Source of the DNA: Elusimicrobia bacterium HGW-Elusimicrobia-2
Lineage (GTDB): Bacteria > CG03
Assembly: GCA_002841685.1 (NCBI GenBank)
Contig: PHAM01000038.1
Span: 1-17,450, forward strand
Direction of reading: 5' to 3'
DNA length: 17,450 nucleotides
Below are positions 14,438 through 17,450 of this stretch, in pieces. The notes under the pieces were generated by a model. The model saw only the letters and a program-made list of their open reading frames with translations, searched no databases and had not been told where the DNA came from. The position numbers were made by a program, and so were the translations under genes. Numbering within the stretch: position 1 is the stretch's first letter; every line of letters begins with the position of its first letter.

Positions 14438-17010
14438 CTTATGAAACCTATCTTCCTTGTTCTCGCGTCCTCACCGGCTATTTCAAGGCGCAAAAGATAA
14501 ATCCCCGAAGCCACATAAGCGCCTGACTTGTTTTTGCCGTCCCATGTTATTGAATTGACAGCCGCCTGGCCGCCGGGAGCGCCTGCGGCGTATTCCTGCT
14601 CGTATATCAGGTGGCCTATCTGCGTGTATATTTTCGCCTTCACAGACACGGCGGCGGAAAGATAATATGTTATCGCCGTCAGGCTGCCTCTGTAAAAGGG
14701 GTTCGGCGTGTTCCTTAACTGCACATTCGCGGCCGGGTTTGACGGATAAGCCAGAAGAGAGAATGTCCCGCCGGAAGCCGGATAAGCCGTCACCGTTTTT
14801 GAGACGGTGTCAACGGCCTGATTGCCGGGAACAAGCCCCCACTGGGAAGAATTCTCATTAAGCTTGAACACGCGCAGAAGTTCGGGAGGCACAGTTATGT
14901 TGTCAGATAAAGCGCGTCGCCCGGCAGAAAGAGCTACGGCCGACAGAGAAACGCTGAGAGAAACCGGCTCATACGGCAGCTTAACGGTCAGTCCCGTCAG
15001 GGAAATTATCTCGGCCCCCGCGGAATTGGTGATGCTGTAGGAAAAAGCCTCAGAGCTGAGCGCTATGACGAAAGCCGTGGAATTCGCCAAATTATTGGCG
15101 GTGAGAAGATCGGTATTCTCCGTGGGGCTTATGGCGAGATTCGCGGGAATGACAAAAAAATCCTCGGGGCTCCCCCCCGCGCTGATTGTTATGGATGAGC
15201 CGGCCACGGTTGTTGTATACGCGGCTGTCTTGCTGTTGAGCGTGCCGAAATACACGCTCGCTTCTTCCCTTATGCCCAGGCCCACAGTATCCTTAAGAGA
15301 AAGCCCCACTGAAAAATAATAGCTTTTACAGGGTTCTATGGTGTCTGACGGCAGCACCCTCACACTTGAAGGCGTCGGAGCGGAAAAAGTGCAGACGACC
15401 GGCGACGAGGATGCGTCTATAAAAGTGAAAGCTCCGGAAAAAGTGCCGAAATTTATATCTTTGGAAAACTGCAGAACAAAACCGTTCTGAACATAAGAAG
15501 TGATCACGCGCGAGCCGTTTATTATATCCGAATCTGCAAGATAAAGCGGCATCAGCTCCGTTTTAAAAGAAAATGTCTGCTCATATCCCGTGAAGGCCCC
15601 GTTGGAATCCTCGGCGTCTATTCTGAAAAAATATGTCGTCTTATCATCAAGCTCCACCGGACAATTCACGGCAACATAAGTTGACGACGGAACGGAAACG
15701 GCTGTTGTTGAAAAAACAAGGTCGTCAAAAGAAGCCGTATCCGAAAGAGACAATGTATATGTCACCATATCGCCGTCATTATCTTCGGCCGGCGACCACC
15801 TGAAAACAGGCGACGACGCCGTGACGAGAGCGCCTTCGGCGGGCGAGACGCTTGAAGCCTCTATGGCCTCGGGGTAGCAGTTATAGCTTATATTCACTGA
15901 ATCCACGATGGGCGTTATCCCTCTGTGTTCTGTCGTCAATTCCATGCGGATCTTTATATAACGCTTGTCTATAACGCCCGCGAAGGCCGTCTGAAATGCC
16001 CCGAAATTATCACCGTCCGACGATTGCGCTATAGAAAAAACCGCTGAGCACTTAGGCGCCCGCCTCAATTTGGAGATATAATTATATGTGATGTCATAAG
16101 CCATCGCGCCGCTTTTTGTAACTGGCCCACCGGCTTCAAAACCTATTTTCGCGTTGGATGTTTGAAATGTCGCCTGAAAATCGCTTACGGCCACTTTTGT
16201 CGCGCCCAAATCAATTTTTTTGCTGATGAGGGCTCCCGCGGCGTTAAAGCGGTTGAGCCTTAAATCCGGAACACCGTATAAATTCGGCGCCCCCGCAAAC
16301 TCCAGATTTTCCGAAGGGCTGCTATCACTGCCGGGAGGCGTCTCGTCATTCTTTATATACCACCGCTGGGGCTGGCCGCCAACAACAGCAACACTCACAT
16401 AATCACAACCCGATGTCGCGGCTCCGGCATCCCCGACTTGATGAGCGGGAATACCATCGGCGACATTGGCCAGCCAGTATGTGTTGCCCGCGGTGAGAGG
16501 ATAGAGACTAAGAGAAAAATCAACCGATCTTTCCACCCATCCCTGATAGTTGCCGACGCCCATATCAACCCACGGATAAGTGATTCCCCCCGCGTATTCC
16601 TCAGTATCATTGGTCCACATTCTCACAATGGGATTGCCGCCGTTTGCGCCAGCCCAGCGGGCAACACCGCTAATATAGCAGTCATCCTGAACAACCAGCG
16701 AACAGCCCATCTGAGCTGTGAGATTTGGCGGGTTGACCGGGGAGAGATTGGGATACTTGGTTGAGAAAACATTTTTTTGCGTGCCCAGAGGCAGATAGAG
16801 ATAAGAGCGGGTGGAATCCCATGTGAGTGATGAGGAGGAAGCGTCATAATACGCGCTCGCGGAAGCCTCGCTGAAATTTATGTTCACTCCGCCGCAAATG
16901 CCCCTCACGGCGGACACGGCGCAAAACACGGCAACGGCAAAAGCCCGCCCGGAAAGGCAGAACCGCCGCCGCAATTGCCATAGCGCAAATAATTCCGGAT
17001 GTTTGTTCAT
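14434..17010 (-). CDS. Large secreted multi-domain protein with FlgD-Ig/T9SS-like C-terminal domain
   Basis: The 858-residue protein has a signal sequence preceded by a basic stretch (AFAVAVFCAVSAVRGICGG, cleavage near residue 40). An N-terminal beta-rich region follows, and then a fibronectin-III-like domain (about residues 382-485, SPVFRWSPAEDNDGD...TYFFRIDAEDSNG). Next is a Big_5/SbsA-type Ig-like domain (about 490-595, VLQFSKDINFGTF), then a beta-rich segment. The FlgD-Ig-like C-terminal domain starts near 767 (NTPNPFYRG, then SITWDGKNKSGAYVASGIYLLRL) and ends KIGFIR. Such tails act as sorting or attachment signals in type IX-like secretion and are common in surface proteins of uncultured phyla. 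No catalytic motif was recognised. It is the first gene of operon A. No Shine-Dalgarno sequence is visible, and the leader may be only about 7 bases. Confidence 0.85.
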   Translation of the reverse strand: MNKHPELFALWQLRRRFCLSGRAFAVAVFCAVSAVRGICGGVNINFSEASASAYYDASSSSLTWDSTRSYLYLPLGTQKNVFSTKYPNLSPVNPPNLTAQMGCSLVVQDDCYISGVARWAGANGGNPIVRMWTNDTEEYAGGITYPWVDMGVGNYQGWVERSVDFSLSLYPLTAGNTYWLANVADGIPAHQVGDAGAATSGCDYVSVAVVGGQPQRWYIKNDETPPGSDSSPSENLEFAGAPNLYGVPDLRLNRFNAAGALISKKIDLGATKVAVSDFQATFQTSNAKIGFEAGGPVTKSGAMAYDITYNYISKLRRAPKCSAVFSIAQSSDGDNFGAFQTAFAGVIDKRYIKIRMELTTEHRGITPIVDSVNISYNCYPEAIEASSVSPAEGALVTASSPVFRWSPAEDNDGDMVTYTLSLSDTASFDDLVFSTTAVSVPSSTYVAVNCPVELDDKTTYFFRIDAEDSNGAFTGYEQTFSFKTELMPLYLADSDIINGSRVITSYVQNGFVLQFSKDINFGTFSGAFTFIDASSSPVVCTFSAPTPSSVRVLPSDTIEPCKSYYFSVGLSLKDTVGLGIREEASVYFGTLNSKTAAYTTTVAGSSITISAGGSPEDFFVIPANLAISPTENTDLLTANNLANSTAFVIALSSEAFSYSITNSAGAEIISLTGLTVKLPYEPVSLSVSLSAVALSAGRRALSDNITVPPELLRVFKLNENSSQWGLVPGNQAVDTVSKTVTAYPASGGTFSLLAYPSNPAANVQLRNTPNPFYRGSLTAITYYLSAAVSVKAKIYTQIGHLIYEQEYAAGAPGGQAAVNSITWDGKNKSGAYVASGIYLLRLEIAGEDARTRKIGFIR

Positions 17011-17023
17011 AATTTTTCAGTAT

Positions 17024-17053
17024 ATGATAGCATAAAGTTGATTTCATTGTAAA
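17024..17053 (-). promoter_or_regulatory. Promoter of operon A
   Basis: On the minus strand, TTTACA (17048-17053) and TATCAT (17024-17029) are separated by 18 bases. TGC directly before the -10 makes it an extended -10. The predicted start is near 17017, only about 7 bases before the ATG of the cargo-like gene. It overlaps the oppositely oriented promoter of tRNA-Met. Confidence 0.5.
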
Positions 17054-17066
17054 TTTTTATTAGAAT
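17038..17066 (+). promoter_or_regulatory. Promoter of tRNA-Met
   Basis: On the plus strand, TTGATT (17038-17043) and TAGAAT (17061-17066) have the ideal 17-base spacing. The predicted start is a few bases before the tRNA 5' end at 17077. It shares bases with the divergent operon A promoter. Confidence 0.6.
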
Positions 17067-17076
17067 GACTTTCGCT

Positions 17077-17153
17077 GGCGGTGTAGCTCAGTTGGTTAGA
17101 GCAGTGGAATCATAATCCACGTGTCCGGGGTTCGAGTCCCTGCACCGCTACCA
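17077..17153 (+). tRNA. tRNA-Met (CAU), elongator type
   Basis: The cloverleaf is complete. The acceptor stem pairs GGCGGTG with CACCGCT (one terminal G-U), the D arm is GCTC...GAGC, and the anticodon stem GTGGA/TCCAC encloses loop ATCATAA (anticodon CAT). The T arm is CCGGG-GTTCGAG-TCCCTG-like, the discriminator is A, and CCA is encoded at 17151-17153. The terminal G-U and the lack of initiator features argue against initiator tRNA. A lysidine-modified tRNA-Ile cannot be excluded from sequence alone. Confidence 0.93.
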
Positions 17154-17333
17154 TAATTAGAACGGTATTAAGGTGAGCGGGCCAACTGCTTGGCCCGCGT
17201 CAGGACTCGAAAGCCGCAGCGATGCGCGAGTTTGACGAGCAATAGCGAGGAAAGGCGAGCGCCGCGAGGCGGGGTCGCGAAAAATTTCCGTCAGGAAATT
17301 TATTTGTGACCGAGTCCCCCTGCACCGCTACCA
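17154..17333 (+). repeat. Structured segment ending in a duplicate of the tRNA-Met 3' end
   Basis: The 3' part of the tRNA, CGAGTCCCTGCACCGCTACCA (17133-17153, 21 bases), recurs at 17311-17333 with two extra C residues. The 157 bases between the copies are rich in self-complementarity. There is a perfect hairpin GCGGGCC/GGCCCGC (17177-17198). GGACTCG (17203-17209) is complementary to CGAGTCC at 17311-17317. A hairpin at 17273-17311 has about 17 pairs (GGTCGCG, then AAATTTCC-GTCA-GGAAATTT, then GTGACC). No open reading frame of note is present. It may be a small element at a tRNA attachment site or a tRNA-derived structured RNA; the second copy is only a half tRNA. Confidence 0.7.
17177..17198 (+). 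other. Perfect GC-rich hairpin after tRNA-Met
   Basis: GCGGGCC and GGCCCGC pair perfectly (7 bp) around an 8-base loop, starting 24 bases after the tRNA CCA. It has no following T-run, so if it terminates or processes the tRNA transcript it would be Rho-dependent or nuclease-dependent. It is the first of several hairpins in the tRNA-tail segment. Confidence 0.6.
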
Positions 17334-17355
17334 TTATTAACCGGGAAATTGATGA

Positions 17356-17450
17356 GTGCGCCGAGCAAAGCTCGTAATAGCCAGTTGGTGAAAGTCCAAT
17401 CTGAGGAAAGGTTAGCCGCCACTTCAGAACTGAACTCTGCGCCCGGTTTG
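17356..17450 (+). mobile_element. Probable 5' end of a bacterial group II intron (runs off window)
   Basis: The sequence begins GTGCGCCGAGC, matching the GUGYG start of group II introns. A small hairpin CGAGCAAAGCTCG follows, and then the domain I-like stem-loop TTGGTGAAAGTCCAA with flanking AGCC and GGTTAGCC. This is the same order as the well-known start GTGCGCCCGGCATGGG...GGGTGAGAGTCCC found in bacterial introns. Only 95 bases are visible, so neither the reverse-transcriptase ORF nor domains II-VI can be seen. A fragment is possible. Confidence 0.6.

Noticed and set aside
17273-17311. Long hairpin considered as an intrinsic terminator for tRNA-Met
   Set aside because: There is no T-run after the stem on the plus strand, and the hairpin runs straight into the tRNA-tail copy.
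17311-17333. Second tRNA gene
   Set aside because: Only the T-arm 3' side, acceptor 3' strand and CCA are present. There is no D arm or anticodon arm upstream that could complete a cloverleaf.

Overview
The window looks like a contig from an uncultured, diderm (Gram-negative-type) bacterium. The evidence is a TonB/ExbB/ExbD motor, a TonB-receptor-like beta-barrel ending in Phe, a PorV/PorQ-type outer-membrane protein, a secreted protein with a FlgD-Ig-like C-terminus, and very long TPR proteins. I associate this combination with poorly cultured phyla such as Elusimicrobiota, Omnitrophota and relatives. That placement is from memory and untested. Coding density is high, and every protein gene lies on the minus strand.

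Read in the direction of transcription (right to left), operon A runs from a promoter near 17050 to 6327. Its genes are a large exported cargo-like protein with a FlgD-Ig-type tail, a PorV/PorQ-like barrel fused to TPRs, a stand-alone cyclic-nucleotide-binding protein, a 945-residue periplasmic TPR protein, a plug-less TonB-receptor-like barrel, and then ExbB, ExbD and TonB. Four junctions are ATGA or near-ATGA contacts and the others have 2-24 bp gaps, so this is probably one co-translated envelope module. I infer a TonB-energised outer-membrane transport or surface-display system.

Operon B starts at a good promoter (6294-6321) and encodes a WbpA-type UDP-N-acetylglucosamine 6-dehydrogenase, an embedded tRNA-Arg(CCU) that shares a base with the preceding stop codon, a GAF-PAS sensor without an output domain, a membrane-anchored TPR protein, a DUF58 protein and a BatA-type von Willebrand protein. 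No MoxR ATPase is present. The left edge holds the start of a Gfo/Idh/MocA-type oxidoreductase whose Rossmann fold carries an in-frame 24-bp tandem repeat.

Short dispersed repeats containing GGGGACGGTTC recur: a cluster at 403-475, a long hairpin at 9518-9574 that encodes the signal peptide of the barrel gene, and looser variants near 3991-4009 and 8065-8076. The right edge has a plus-strand tRNA-Met(CAU), followed by an approximately 180-bp structured segment that ends in a second copy of the tRNA 3' end, and then what looks like the 5' end of a group II intron running off the window.

The most unusual points are the repeat-derived signal peptide, the tRNA-tail duplication with its nested hairpins, and the composition of operon A.
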